Notes under the pieces: model-generated
The model's input: only the letters and a program-made list of their open reading frames with translations
Told to the model about the DNA's origin: nothing
Databases searched by the model: none
Part shown: in pieces, positions 50,446-59,579 of the stretch
Layout: every line of letters starts with the position of its first letter
Position numbering within the stretch: the stretch's first letter is position 1
Source of the DNA: Pseudomonas frederiksbergensis
GTDB taxonomy: Bacteria; Pseudomonadota; Gammaproteobacteria; Pseudomonadales; Pseudomonadaceae
Length of the DNA: 64,000 nucleotides
Direction: 5' to 3'
NCBI RefSeq assembly: GCF_003732705.1
Contig: NZ_MOBR01000043.1
Coordinates: 1 to 64,000, forward strand
Program-made: the position numbers and the translations under genes

Positions 50446-51395
50446 TGGCCACCTCCGCCAAGACTGCGCAAGGTGATGCGCGGGTTGAGCCAGGTGTAGG
50501 CCAGGTCCGAGAAGATTTTGGTCGCGCCGACCACAATGCCGCTGATCATTGCGCAGGCTTCGATCAGGTACACGTCATGGTTCAGCGACGCGGTGTACAG
50601 CAGCGAGCCAAAGCCTTTGTAGGCGAAAAACACCTCGACCACGATCACGTTCGACAGCAGCCACGGGATGTACAACATGATCACCGTGATCGGTGCGATC
50701 AGCACGTTACGCAGGGCATGCCGCAGCACGATCCGCGAGGTGGACGCGCCTTTGAGGCGGGCGGTGCGGATGTATGGCGCCTGCATCACTTCGACCATCG
50801 AGGCGCGGGTGATCCGCGCCAGATAACCGATGCCGAACAGGCACAGCACCATCAGCGGCAATGCCAGCTCTACGGGGTTGAAACCGTCGCTCATGCTGCT
50901 CACGCCCGGCAGCCAGTTCAGCCAGAAGACGAAGATCGCCGAGACAAACACCGCACTGGCGAAGTCCGGAATCGAGGTGGTGACGATCGATAGAAATGAC
51001 ACCAGCCGATCCACCGCCGAGCCTTGGCGAATCCCGGCCAGAATGCCGAGGGTCAACGCCACCGGCACCATCACCGCCAAAGCCAGTCCAGCGAGGATCA
51101 GGGTTTGCCACAGGTTAGGCAGCAGCAGGTCGATCACCGGTTCACGAAAGTGCACCGAAGTGCCCCAATCGCCGTGAACGAAGTCTTTCAACCAAACTAA
51201 ATAGCGCCAGACGAAGGGTTGGTTGTAACCGTGTTCCACCAGCCATGCGGCGCGTTGGTCGGCGGCGGAGTAGGGGCCGAGGACGTTGATTGCGACGTCC
51301 TCGATGTTCAGTTCCAGGGCCAGGAACACGATCACCGACACCGACAGCAGGGTTGCCGCCAGCGCCAATAACTTGCGCAATAGAAATTCAGCCAT
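50442..51395 (-). CDS. ABC transporter permease, DppB-like
   Basis: A 317-residue inner-membrane permease: MAEFLLRKLLALAATLLSVS, PFVWRYLVWLKDFVHGDWG (OppB-type large loop) and ITRASMVEVMQAPYIRTARL, the EAA region. It pairs with the DppC-like protein to form the channel. ATG 51395; 76 bases downstream of the binding-protein gene. Confidence 0.9.
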   Translation of the reverse strand: MAEFLLRKLLALAATLLSVSVIVFLALELNIEDVAINVLGPYSAADQRAAWLVEHGYNQPFVWRYLVWLKDFVHGDWGTSVHFREPVIDLLLPNLWQTLILAGLALAVMVPVALTLGILAGIRQGSAVDRLVSFLSIVTTSIPDFASAVFVSAIFVFWLNWLPGVSSMSDGFNPVELALPLMVLCLFGIGYLARITRASMVEVMQAPYIRTARLKGASTSRIVLRHALRNVLIAPITVIMLYIPWLLSNVIVVEVFFAYKGFGSLLYTASLNHDVYLIEACAMISGIVVGATKIFSDLAYTWLNPRITLRSLGGGGQ

Positions 51396-51471
51396 GCTCG
51401 CACGCTCCGGCTAATCAAGGGATGGCGGCCCAACCCTCCGAGGTGGGCGAGCCGCGTGAGGGGCGCGTGAA

Positions 51472-53106
51472 TCAGGCGCTCAACCAGACTTCATCCATTG
51501 GGTAGAAGTCCGAGGGGTGAACCTGAAAGCCCTGGACTTTCTTGCTGGCGGCGGTGAATTTGTCGCCCCAGAACGGCTGCACCATGACGCAGGCGTCTTG
51601 CAGGATTTGCTCGACGCTTTGCATGGCCACGGCCCGTTGTTTCGGGTCGATGATGCCCATGGCGTTGTCCAGCGCGGCGTCGAACGCCGGGTCGCTGTAG
51701 TGGCTTTCGTTCCACGCGGCGCCGCTGCGGTAGGCCAGTTCCAGCGACATCACGCCCAACGGGCGGTGGGCCCAGTAGGTGAGGCTGAACGCGGCTTTGT
51801 CCCAGATTGGCCAGTATTGGGTGGCCGGAATCACTTTCAGGTTGATGCGGATGCCGGCCTCGGCGCAGTTCTGTTGCAGGATCTGCGCGCAGTCCTGTTC
51901 GTAACGGCCCTGGGTGTTGCCGACGATCAGGTCGATGTCGATGCCATTCGGATGGCCGGCTTCAGCGAGGAGTTTCTTCGCGCCAGCGACATCACGGGCA
52001 CGTTTGGGCAGCGGGAAGTATTCCGGGTGCGACGGGGCGACGTGGTGGTCTTCGCCCAGGGTGCCCATGCCGCGATAGGCGATTTTCAGCATCTGTGCGT
52101 TGTCGGCGCAGAGCACCACGGCTTTGCGAATCCGTACGTCGTCGAAAGGTTTTTGATCGCAGGCCATGCGCATGACCACGGTTTGCGCCGATTTGCAGGT
52201 CAGCAGTTGTGCGCCCGGCAAACGCTTGGCCAGGTCCAGTTCGGCCACGGTCACCCGGTACAGTACGTCCACTTGCCCAGCCTGCAATGCCGCGAGGTGG
52301 GTCGAGACGTCGGTGCCCATGTCGACGTAGCGCAACTCATCGAGGTTGGCCGGTTTGCGCCAGTAATCGGCACGCTTGGCGAAGGTCGCCTGCTTGTTGA
52401 CCGCAAACGACACCAGTTTGAACGGCCCGGTGCACAGCGGGTTTTTCACCCAATCATCACCGGCCTTGAAGCTGCGGTGGACGATGGCGCAGGTGAAGGC
52501 GTTGAGCATTTCCGGGATGGCCAGCATCGGCCGCTTGAGCACCAGGCGGAACTGGAAGTCGCTGACTTTCTCGAAGGCGCTGATGTCCTGGAATGCGGTG
52601 CGGTTGACTGACTTGGAATCGGCGGCGATCCAGCGCTCGATGTTGTGCTGCACGTCCTCGACGTTGAAGGTGTCGCCGTTGCTCCACTTTACGTCCTGAC
52701 GCAGGTTGAAGGTCCAGGTCTTCAAGTCGTCGGACGGGCTCCAGCTCTCGGCGAGGTACGGGTGGGTGATGTTGTCAGCGTCGACCCAGGTCAGGAATTC
52801 CAGCGAGTTGCGCAGCAGGTTCGAGGCTTCGATCCAGGTGATCAACATCGGGTCCTGGATTTCCTGGATGGCGCAGGCAAACCGCAGCGTGCCGCCCTGG
52901 CGTGGCGGGACAGCCTCGGCGGCGCGCACGCTATTACCGAGCAGGGCCGAACCGAGGAACGTGCTGGCGCTGGCGGCGGTGATGCCGAGGAGGGTGGCGG
53001 TGCGCAGGAATTGCCGGCGGTTGATCTCGCCGCTTTTGACTTGGGTGCACAGCTCGTTTACCGCTGGATGCGGCAGGGCGCCGTCCAGTGTCATTAACTC
53101 TTTCAT
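51472..53106 (-). CDS. ABC transporter substrate-binding protein, family 5 (DppA-like)
   Basis: A 544-residue periplasmic binding protein of the peptide/nickel family. The N-terminus has RRQFLRTATLLGITAASAST, a Tat-type signal, unusual but known in this family. Family motifs: GTLRFACAIQEIQDP, LAESWSPSDDLKTWTFNLRQ and DVKWSNGDTF. Binds peptides or another amphiphilic solute. ATG 53106. First gene of the transport unit; preceded by a 450-base gap with an inverted repeat. Confidence 0.9.
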   Translation of the reverse strand: MKELMTLDGALPHPAVNELCTQVKSGEINRRQFLRTATLLGITAASASTFLGSALLGNSVRAAEAVPPRQGGTLRFACAIQEIQDPMLITWIEASNLLRNSLEFLTWVDADNITHPYLAESWSPSDDLKTWTFNLRQDVKWSNGDTFNVEDVQHNIERWIAADSKSVNRTAFQDISAFEKVSDFQFRLVLKRPMLAIPEMLNAFTCAIVHRSFKAGDDWVKNPLCTGPFKLVSFAVNKQATFAKRADYWRKPANLDELRYVDMGTDVSTHLAALQAGQVDVLYRVTVAELDLAKRLPGAQLLTCKSAQTVVMRMACDQKPFDDVRIRKAVVLCADNAQMLKIAYRGMGTLGEDHHVAPSHPEYFPLPKRARDVAGAKKLLAEAGHPNGIDIDLIVGNTQGRYEQDCAQILQQNCAEAGIRINLKVIPATQYWPIWDKAAFSLTYWAHRPLGVMSLELAYRSGAAWNESHYSDPAFDAALDNAMGIIDPKQRAVAMQSVEQILQDACVMVQPFWGDKFTAASKKVQGFQVHPSDFYPMDEVWLSA

Positions 53107-53483
53107 ATGCCTCTCCGATAACGTGCACAAAATGCGTTTTTCGACTGGCCGCTGGTGGGGCGAGCGGCAGACGCGGTCGGTTTTCGATAAACCGAAACTG
53201 TCAGTGGCAGGCGCCGCGAAGGCGCAGGCAAGACAGGCGTGAAGCCGGCAGCAGAACAAGGCGCAACGAAATCAGGAGGTCGGGAATGGGGTAGGACATA
53301 GGGCTGCTCTCATGTTGTTTTTATTAGAGATGCCCGCAGTTTTGTCATCTGCGCAAAGATCGACAAACGATAAATTCAACGGTGAAACGTTCGATAAATG
53401 CATGTTACTGACCGTAAGGAAGGCTGCCGCTTGAGATAGACAGGCTGGACTGATGAAGGAACGGGGCGTTGAAGTCGCAAACG

Positions 53484-53510
53484 CCCCTTGTTCCGAGTGG
53501 GAACAAGGGG
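53484..53510. terminator. Strong inverted repeat between the M24 gene and the transporter operon
   Basis: CCCCTTGTTCC-GAGT-GGGAACAAGGGG, an 11-base stem 46 bases beyond the M24 stop. T-run lies on the upstream side for the minus strand, so its efficiency as a terminator is unclear. No gene is apparent between 53107 and 53555. Confidence 0.6.
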
Positions 53511-53555
53511 AAAAACGGACGGTGTCGAAGGAGATGACGACGCCGTCCGGGCAAC

Positions 53556-54785
53556 TCATCGCGGCATCAGGCGTGGATCGAACGGGTAGTCGGAGAGCAA
53601 TTCGATACCGTTTTCGTGGATGTAGATCTGCTCTTCGAGCTTCACACCTTCGCCGCCTTCATCGTGGCCGATGTAGCTTTCTACGCAGATGGTCATGCCG
53701 GCCTCGAACACACCGTCGTAGCCCAGCGAATCGATGTCTTCGCGGTGCACAACGTAAGGGTATTCACCGGTCATGCCGACGCCATGCGCCAAAGCGAAGT
53801 AACGGTTGGCCTTGTAGTTGTCGGGAATCTTCCACGCCAGCTCGGCGTATTCCTTGAAGCTGCGCCCGGCCTTGAGCATTTCCATGTTGGTCTGCACTTG
53901 CTCGTAGGCCAGTTTGTACAGCTCCTGTTGCTTGGCGGTCGCGGCTTGCTCGCCGCAGAGGAAGGTTCGCGAGAAGTCGGCGTAGTAGCCGAAACGCCCG
54001 ACCACGTCAGTGTCCAGGGCCACCAGATCGCCGGCCTCGATCGGCCGGGTGCTGCATTCTTGAAACCATGGATTGGTGCGCGGCCCGGAGGACAGCAGGC
54101 GGGTTTCCACATAATCGCCGTCGGTGGCGATCACGTGTTGGTGCAGGTGCGACCACAGTTCGTTTTCACTGATGCCCGGCACCAGTTTGCTTTCCATCAG
54201 ACGCACCCCGGCTTCAGTGGCGCGCAGGCTGGCGCGAATCATCTTCAGCTCGTTCGGCACCTTGATGCAGCGCGCCCGTTCCAGCGGTTCCTGGGCGTCG
54301 AAAATCTGATAGCCGAGTTTTTGCAGTTCGAACGCGGCGGCCGAGGTCGCGCTTTCGATGGCGATGCGCTTGTTGCCGCCACCGTGCTTGCGCACCAGTT
54401 CATCGATTTCGGCGGCCCATTCAGCGGTGACGTTGCTCAGGAAACTGTCGCAAAAGTAGTAGGAGATGGCTTTGGCCGGGCGCACTTCATCGACGGTGTT
54501 GAGCTTTTCTGCCAGATGCAGGCAACCGCCGAATTCGAAGACCACCACCGGGCCTTGCGCCGGGATGAAGGCGTAACGCGCCGGGTTGCGCGCCGAGTAC
54601 ACCTGCATGTTGCGTGAGCCGGTGGCGTAGCGCATGTGGGTCGGGTCGAACAGCACGCAGGCGGCGTAGTCGCGTTTTTTCAGTTCGTTGCGCACCCGTT
54701 GCAAACGGTCGAGCTGGATTTGCTGGATCTCGTCGTAGGTCGGTTCGCAGTCGGCGGGGTTGCGGTTGGGGCCGGACAGGCTCAT
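53556..54785 (-). CDS. M24 family (creatinase/Xaa-Pro-like) enzyme related to DddP
   Basis: A 409-residue protein with the creatinase N-domain and pita-bread M24 domain. RYATGSRNMQVYSARNPARY, ETRLLSSGPRTNPWFQEC and the metal segments LDTDVVGRFGYYADFSRTF and AHGVGMTGEYPY closely follow the DddP dimethylsulfoniopropionate lyase pattern I remember. DddP, however, has Asp (Asp377) where this protein has Gly in HGVGMTG, so lyase chemistry by that residue is not expected. Hydrolysis of a peptide or an N-methylated amino acid is more likely. ATG 54785 with GAGGA. Next to an amino-acid-type 2OG oxygenase. Confidence 0.82.
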   Translation of the reverse strand: MSLSGPNRNPADCEPTYDEIQQIQLDRLQRVRNELKKRDYAACVLFDPTHMRYATGSRNMQVYSARNPARYAFIPAQGPVVVFEFGGCLHLAEKLNTVDEVRPAKAISYYFCDSFLSNVTAEWAAEIDELVRKHGGGNKRIAIESATSAAAFELQKLGYQIFDAQEPLERARCIKVPNELKMIRASLRATEAGVRLMESKLVPGISENELWSHLHQHVIATDGDYVETRLLSSGPRTNPWFQECSTRPIEAGDLVALDTDVVGRFGYYADFSRTFLCGEQAATAKQQELYKLAYEQVQTNMEMLKAGRSFKEYAELAWKIPDNYKANRYFALAHGVGMTGEYPYVVHREDIDSLGYDGVFEAGMTICVESYIGHDEGGEGVKLEEQIYIHENGIELLSDYPFDPRLMPR

Positions 54786-54842
54786 GGGGTGTTCCTCGCA
54801 GGGCAAATACGGTGGGTTTTTTTCAGGATTTTTTTGGGCGGA

Positions 54843-55724
54843 TCAGTCGAGCAACTGGTCGCTGCGCACCAGGTTGCGTTCGGCTTGCAGGTGAGCTTCG
54901 GACAGGCGTCCGTAAAGCTGCTTGGTGCGCTGGGCGCGGCCGATGATTCCGGGCTTTTCGGAGTAGGCGAAGATGGCGGTGTTGCGCTCAGTGGCACCCT
55001 CGACGCGGGTCACTCGGTGCACGGAGAAGCGGCCCTTGAAGATCTGCAAGTCGCCGGGGTTGAGTTCCAGTTCCTGCACTCGGCTGCGGTCGTCGCCGCG
55101 CACCACTTTGCCCACCGCACCGAGGTTTTCCTGGGTGCGGGTGCGGATCATCGGCGCGTATTCGAACACGCCACCGGCCTCGGGCTTCTGGGTCATCATG
55201 CTGACGATGAATTCGTTGGTGTCGAAGTGCCAGGGCTGCTCGGTGCCGTGGGGCATGACATTGATCACCAGCCCGGCGAACGGGTCGGCGTATTCGAAAA
55301 TCTCCGGCTCGTTGAGGCAGGCGCCGATAAAGCGCTTCATCATCGGCGAGACGTACAGCCGATGAATGATCGCGTCCGGAGCGATCATGTCCCGGGTCAC
55401 GAAACCGCTGGTGCGCTCCATGAACGTGCGGCGCGGGTCATCCTGGGGCAGGGCGGGGTCGTCTTCGGTGAAGTAGGCGTTGACCTTGCGCACCGAGTAG
55501 AACGTCTTGCCCGACAGCGCCTGGCCTTCGGCGCGGGCCTGTTCCAGCGCCTCGGGCCTCAGGAAATTCTTTAGCAGGCAGCAGCCGTCCTTGGCCAGTT
55601 CGGCGCGGGCGTGTTCGATCAGTGCCTGTAATTGGACATGGCCCGAATCATGTATGGGGTACAACTCGGTATTAATGATGTCGCTGATATCGCCCACTTC
55701 GGCGTCGGCAAGTTGAAGGCTCAT
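54843..55724 (-). CDS. Fe(II)/2-oxoglutarate-dependent oxygenase, HalD/ArpA-like
   Basis: A 293-residue enzyme. QPWHFDTNEFIVSMM supplies the HxD part of the iron triad, and RFSVHRVTRV the distal His. FEYAPMIRTRTQ and the closing NTAIFAYSEKPG match the amino-acid hydroxylase/halogenase family (HalD/BesD/ArpA). The Asp is kept, which favours hydroxylation; halogenases of this fold replace it with Gly or Ala. ATG 55724 with GGAGAC upstream. Lies 57 bases upstream of the M24 gene on the same strand and divergent from a LysR gene. Confidence 0.8.
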   Translation of the reverse strand: MSLQLADAEVGDISDIINTELYPIHDSGHVQLQALIEHARAELAKDGCCLLKNFLRPEALEQARAEGQALSGKTFYSVRKVNAYFTEDDPALPQDDPRRTFMERTSGFVTRDMIAPDAIIHRLYVSPMMKRFIGACLNEPEIFEYADPFAGLVINVMPHGTEQPWHFDTNEFIVSMMTQKPEAGGVFEYAPMIRTRTQENLGAVGKVVRGDDRSRVQELELNPGDLQIFKGRFSVHRVTRVEGATERNTAIFAYSEKPGIIGRAQRTKQLYGRLSEAHLQAERNLVRSDQLLD

Positions 55725-55840
55725 GCAAGTCTCCTGAAACTATCAATTAACAGTGTTTGGCGTTGAATCGATAGTTGCTTAAAGAGGTGCGAAGTGGAAA
55801 TTACAAGTTGTGATCGAATCCATCGGCAGGGGCGATAGTT

Positions 55841-56755
55841 ATGTCGGGCGAACTGGATGGGACCTTACTTAAAGTGTTTGTCGCGATTATCGAGTGTCAC
55901 GGTTTTTCCGCGGCAGCCGAGCGCCTGCATAAAACCCAATCGACCATCAGTCAGAGTTTGCAGCGCCTGGAAGAGATCGTCGGTACGCCGCTGGTGCAGC
56001 GCTCCAGTCGTTCGGTAAGCCTGACCCCCGGCGGCGAAACCTTTCTGATCTACGCCCGGCAGATCCTCAAGCTGCACGCCGATGCGATCAACGCTGTGCA
56101 GCTGCCCGACGAACAGGTGTGCATTCACGTCGGCATGCCCGAGGACTACGCCCAGTTCTGCCTGAGTGGGGTGTTGCGCGACTTTCAGGCGCAGTTTCCC
56201 CAGGTGCGGCCGGACATTTGCTGTGAAATGTCCACCGCGCTGGTCAGCCGTTTGCAGCGTGGCGAATTGGACCTGGTGCTGGGTGTGCAGCACGCCAATC
56301 TGCAGCCGGGTGAATTTCTGTGCGACGAGCCGCTGGTGTGGGTGGCGGCTGAAGGTTGGCGCGCCGGCAAGGACCCATCGGTGCCGTTGGCGGTGTATGC
56401 CGAGGGCTGCGCCTTCCGGGCCAACGCGGTGCGGGCGCTGGCCGAGGCCGGGCGGCCGTGGCATGTGGTTTACACCAGTCAGAGCCCGCGGGGCATCGGG
56501 ATTGCCATTGAACAGGGGCAGTCGGTGGGCGTCACGGCGCGGCGGCTGGTGCCGCCGGGCTGGCAGGTGCTCGATGAGGCTCAGGGCTTTCCGCCGATCG
56601 ACCCGGCGCGGTTGATGGTCTGGCGTTCGACTCAGTCTCAGGCGCTGGCGGTCGAGGCACTGGTGGAGATTCTGTGCCGCGCGTTGGGCCGTTCAGAGTT
56701 GCTGACCCAGCGCGGGCTCGCGGGACTGACGGCGGGCCATCAACCCCAGCAATAA
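55841..56755 (+). CDS. LysR-type regulator
   Basis: A 304-residue regulator. The HTH is AAERLHKTQSTISQSLQRLE and the effector domain contains DEQVCIHVGMPEDYAQFCLSG. Divergent from the 2OG oxygenase gene (116 bases), hence the probable activator of the oxygenase/M24/transport cluster. Its 3' end overlaps the convergent MFS gene by 63 bases. Confidence 0.87.
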   Translation: MSGELDGTLLKVFVAIIECHGFSAAAERLHKTQSTISQSLQRLEEIVGTPLVQRSSRSVSLTPGGETFLIYARQILKLHADAINAVQLPDEQVCIHVGMPEDYAQFCLSGVLRDFQAQFPQVRPDICCEMSTALVSRLQRGELDLVLGVQHANLQPGEFLCDEPLVWVAAEGWRAGKDPSVPLAVYAEGCAFRANAVRALAEAGRPWHVVYTSQSPRGIGIAIEQGQSVGVTARRLVPPGWQVLDEAQGFPPIDPARLMVWRSTQSQALAVEALVEILCRALGRSELLTQRGLAGLTAGHQPQQ

Positions 56756-57928
56756 CAGGCTGGCCGCCACCCAGCAGGCGATCCAGCCGTGCACCAGGGC
56801 AAACTGCCCGGTGGCTTGCAGCAGCCAGCCACAGATCCCGTTGGCGGTGGCGCTGCCCAGGCCGTAACCGACCATGCTCAGACTCACCACTTGCAGGCTT
56901 TGCACCGGGCTCAATCGTGCGCTGAGGTAGGCCGCCATCAAGCCCCAGACCGGGAAATAGAACAGCGCAAACAACCCGGCCGCCAGCCAGGTCAGGGTCA
57001 GGCTCGGTTGCCAGAGCAGGGCCAGCATCGCCAGGCCGAAAGCGCCGATGCTCAGCGCGATCACCCGCAAAGCGCCCCAGCGATCCGCCAATGAACCCAG
57101 GAGCAAACCACCGACCACGCCGCCGATGCCGATCAGCGTCCACAGTGAACCGGTGATTTGCGCGTTGGCGCCCAGGCGTTCGCTGGCAAACGCCGAAAGG
57201 AAGTTCAAGAACGGTCCGCTGATTGCGCCAATAAAGGCGCTGAGCAGCAGAATATGCAGCGCCACCGGGTGCTCCAGGCACAGGTGCAGCCATTGCCGGA
57301 GGACCCGGCGTAGCGACGGCGCGCTGCTGGGCTTGTGGCGTTGCTGCGCTGCGAGCGGGGCCAGGGCCCAAAAGGTCAGCAGGGTGACGACCAGTGTCAA
57401 ACCGGCGCAGATCAACCAGAAGTGCTTCAGGGAAATACCCTGCAACAACGCGATCAGCACACCATTGAGGCAAATCGCAAACGCCGCCCCTGACGACGCC
57501 AGCCCCAGCACGCGGCTGCGGTGGGAAGCCGGGATCACCTCGCTGGCCAATGCCGCAATAGCGTTCCAGTTCGACACCGCACAGGCCGAGACCAGCGCCA
57601 GGCACAGCGCAAACGGCAGCACCCACGGTGTGGCAACCGCCAGTGCCAACAGCACCGGGCTCAAGGCCATCGTCAGGCGCACCATGTTGCGCGGGCTGAT
57701 CCATGCCGCTGCAATACCGCTGACAATCGATGCGCCCATATAGAACAGCTGCAACAGCGCCGCAATGAACGCGGCCTGGCTGTAGCTCAGTTCGAATACC
57801 TGACGGATGTCGGGCAATAACGCCGAATACAGAAAAATGCTGAAACCGTGGGTGGTGGCGTTACACGCCGTGAAGATGAGCGCCAATATGCCAATACTTC
57901 TGGCGGGTGAATGAACAGGGGGTGGCAT
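56693..57928 (-). CDS. MFS transporter
   Basis: A 411-residue 12-helix MFS protein: SIGILALIFTACNATTHGFS, ALLQLFYMGASIVSGIAAAW, and SLADRWGALRVIALSIGAF (helix 8-9 loop). It could import or export a product of the neighbouring amino-acid-modifying genes. The last 21 codons overlap the convergent LysR gene; both reading frames are intact and motif-bearing, so the overlap looks real. ATG 57928. Confidence 0.85.
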   Translation of the reverse strand: MPPPVHSPARSIGILALIFTACNATTHGFSIFLYSALLPDIRQVFELSYSQAAFIAALLQLFYMGASIVSGIAAAWISPRNMVRLTMALSPVLLALAVATPWVLPFALCLALVSACAVSNWNAIAALASEVIPASHRSRVLGLASSGAAFAICLNGVLIALLQGISLKHFWLICAGLTLVVTLLTFWALAPLAAQQRHKPSSAPSLRRVLRQWLHLCLEHPVALHILLLSAFIGAISGPFLNFLSAFASERLGANAQITGSLWTLIGIGGVVGGLLLGSLADRWGALRVIALSIGAFGLAMLALLWQPSLTLTWLAAGLFALFYFPVWGLMAAYLSARLSPVQSLQVVSLSMVGYGLGSATANGICGWLLQATGQFALVHGWIACWVAASLLLLGLMARRQSREPALGQQL

Positions 57929-58139
57929 ATATTCGGCTCGGGTTAATTGCAGCAGGATGGGGCGAATTTATGTTGTTCGCCCTATGTAAGTGCGCTGACG
58001 TATTGAAGTGTTTAGTTGAGGTCAGACTAGCGTTTATATAAATAAAACAGCCAGTGCTTAATAGTCATGAGTGTGCTGCAAAATACTCATGCTATTTATG
58101 CGTGAACGACAGTGACTGAGCTGAAACCGACCCCGGCCC

Positions 58140-58232
58140 TGTAGGAGCGAGGCTTGCCCGCGAAGGCGGTGTGTCAGACAACATCATCGGTGACAGGCAG
58201 ATTGCCTTCGCGGGCAAGCCTCGCTCCTACAG
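58140..58232. repeat. REP doublet
   Basis: TGTAGGAGCGAGGCTTGCCCGCGAAGGCGG with its inverse ending CTCGCTCCTACAG. Lies in the 420-base gap between the MFS gene and the next LysR; the rest is AT-rich promoter sequence with no gene. Confidence 0.9.
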
Positions 58233-58349
58233 GGACGGGGTGATGGCATCGAAATCACCCCGCACAACACAAAAATGCATGTTACTCAGGAAATTTCCTA
58301 CAAGCCGTGGGATGCTTGGCGCTCGTCAGCCCCAGCGCGAGTCCCTTTC

Positions 58350-59291
58350 ATGAAACGCAAAATGCCCGCGCTCAATGCGCTCAAAGCCTTCGAAGTGGCC
58401 GGCAGCACCGGCAGCTTTACCCGGGCGGCGGAGTTGCTGAATGTCACTCAAAGTGCGGTCAGCCGCCAGGTGCGTCAGTTGGAGGAACAGCTCGGCGAGA
58501 ACCTGCTGGAGCGCCGGCATCATCACCTGGAACTGACCAGCGCCGGCCGGGTGTTGCTGCGGGCGTTGCACCAGTCGTTCGACAAAATCGAACTCACGGT
58601 GCGCAGCATCCAGCAGAAATCCCACGCCAATCGCCTGCACATCAACGCGCCGCCGACCTTCACCAACCGCTGGCTGATGCCGCGTCTGGGACGCCTGCGC
58701 GAGAGGCACCCGGAATTGGAATTGAGCATCACCACGCGCCTGCAGGACAGCCTCGCGGAAACCAGCACCCTGGACTGCGCGATTCGTTTTGGCGATGGCG
58801 AATGGGATGGTCTGGACGCCTCGCTGCTGATCCAGGAACGGCATATCGCGGTGTGCGCGCCGTCCTTGTATGCGCGGGAGTGGAGCGAGGGCGGCATCGA
58901 CCTCAATCGCCTGACGTTGCTGCATGTGCTGGCCAAGGAAGACCAACGCTACCTGACCTGGAAACACTGGCTGGACGCGGCAAAAATCAGCGGCGTCGAT
59001 ACCCAGGGCGGTTATGAATTCGACCTGCTGGACCTGGCGATTCGCGCGGCGACTGACGGACTGGGCATCACCATTGCCGATTGGCACATGGTCGCCCCGG
59101 AACTGGCCAGCGGGCAGTTGACCCAAGTGCTGAACGTGCACGTGGAAGGGCATCAATCCTACTGGCTGGTGACCCGGCCGGAGCAGACCTTGATGCCGCA
59201 ATTGCAGGTGTTCAGCCAGTGGTTGCAGGAGGAAATCTGGTTGGCGCAGCGCCAGCTCGAACCCTCTACGGCGGCGTCTTCTGGGAGTTGA
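58350..59291 (+). CDS. LysR-type regulator (GcvA-like)
   Basis: A 313-residue regulator: MKRKMPALNALKAFEVAGST, HTH AAELLNVTQSAVSRQVRQLE and effector domain RLHINAPPTFTNRWLMPRLG. Start ATG 58350 matches the GcvA-like N-terminus; an upstream in-frame ATG is not family-like. It precedes the aldehyde dehydrogenase/MFS/dehydratase cluster on the same strand and is the likely regulator. Confidence 0.88.
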   Translation: MKRKMPALNALKAFEVAGSTGSFTRAAELLNVTQSAVSRQVRQLEEQLGENLLERRHHHLELTSAGRVLLRALHQSFDKIELTVRSIQQKSHANRLHINAPPTFTNRWLMPRLGRLRERHPELELSITTRLQDSLAETSTLDCAIRFGDGEWDGLDASLLIQERHIAVCAPSLYAREWSEGGIDLNRLTLLHVLAKEDQRYLTWKHWLDAAKISGVDTQGGYEFDLLDLAIRAATDGLGITIADWHMVAPELASGQLTQVLNVHVEGHQSYWLVTRPEQTLMPQLQVFSQWLQEEIWLAQRQLEPSTAASSGS

Positions 59292-59307
59292 GTTTGCCTT
59301 TAGAGCC

Positions 59308-59473
59308 ACCCCTCACCCCAACCCTCTCCCCAAAGGGGAGAGGGGGGAAGGGAGCCGATCTTCATGCTGTTCAAACCCGAGTTCGGCGCGATATTTCAGG
59401 TCGATGTCACTTATCCAAACAACTCGGTCGGCTCCCTCTCCCCTCTGGGGAGAGGGTTGGGGTGAGGGGTCGA
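59308..59473. repeat. Long inverted repeat (CCCTCACCCCAACCCTCTCCC class)
   Basis: The outer arm CCCCTCACCCCAACCCTCTCCCC pairs with GGGGAGAGGGTTGGGGTGAGGGG, and an inner AGGGAGCCGA pairs with TCGGCTCCCT. About 165 bases in total. The remaining gap to the next gene has no feature. Confidence 0.9.
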
Positions 59474-59579
59474 TCTCACTAACGTGCAATTTTCGAATGT
59501 TCCCCCGCTCAATAAATCGTTTGTTCAACCCGTCCAGCACGCCAAGACTGGAGCAACTGGATAAAAACAACGATGGGCG

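Noticed and set aside
54843..55724. 2OG enzyme as an amino-acid halogenase
   Set aside because: The iron-binding HxD motif retains Asp (HFD), while halogenases of this fold have Gly or Ala there; hydroxylation is more likely.
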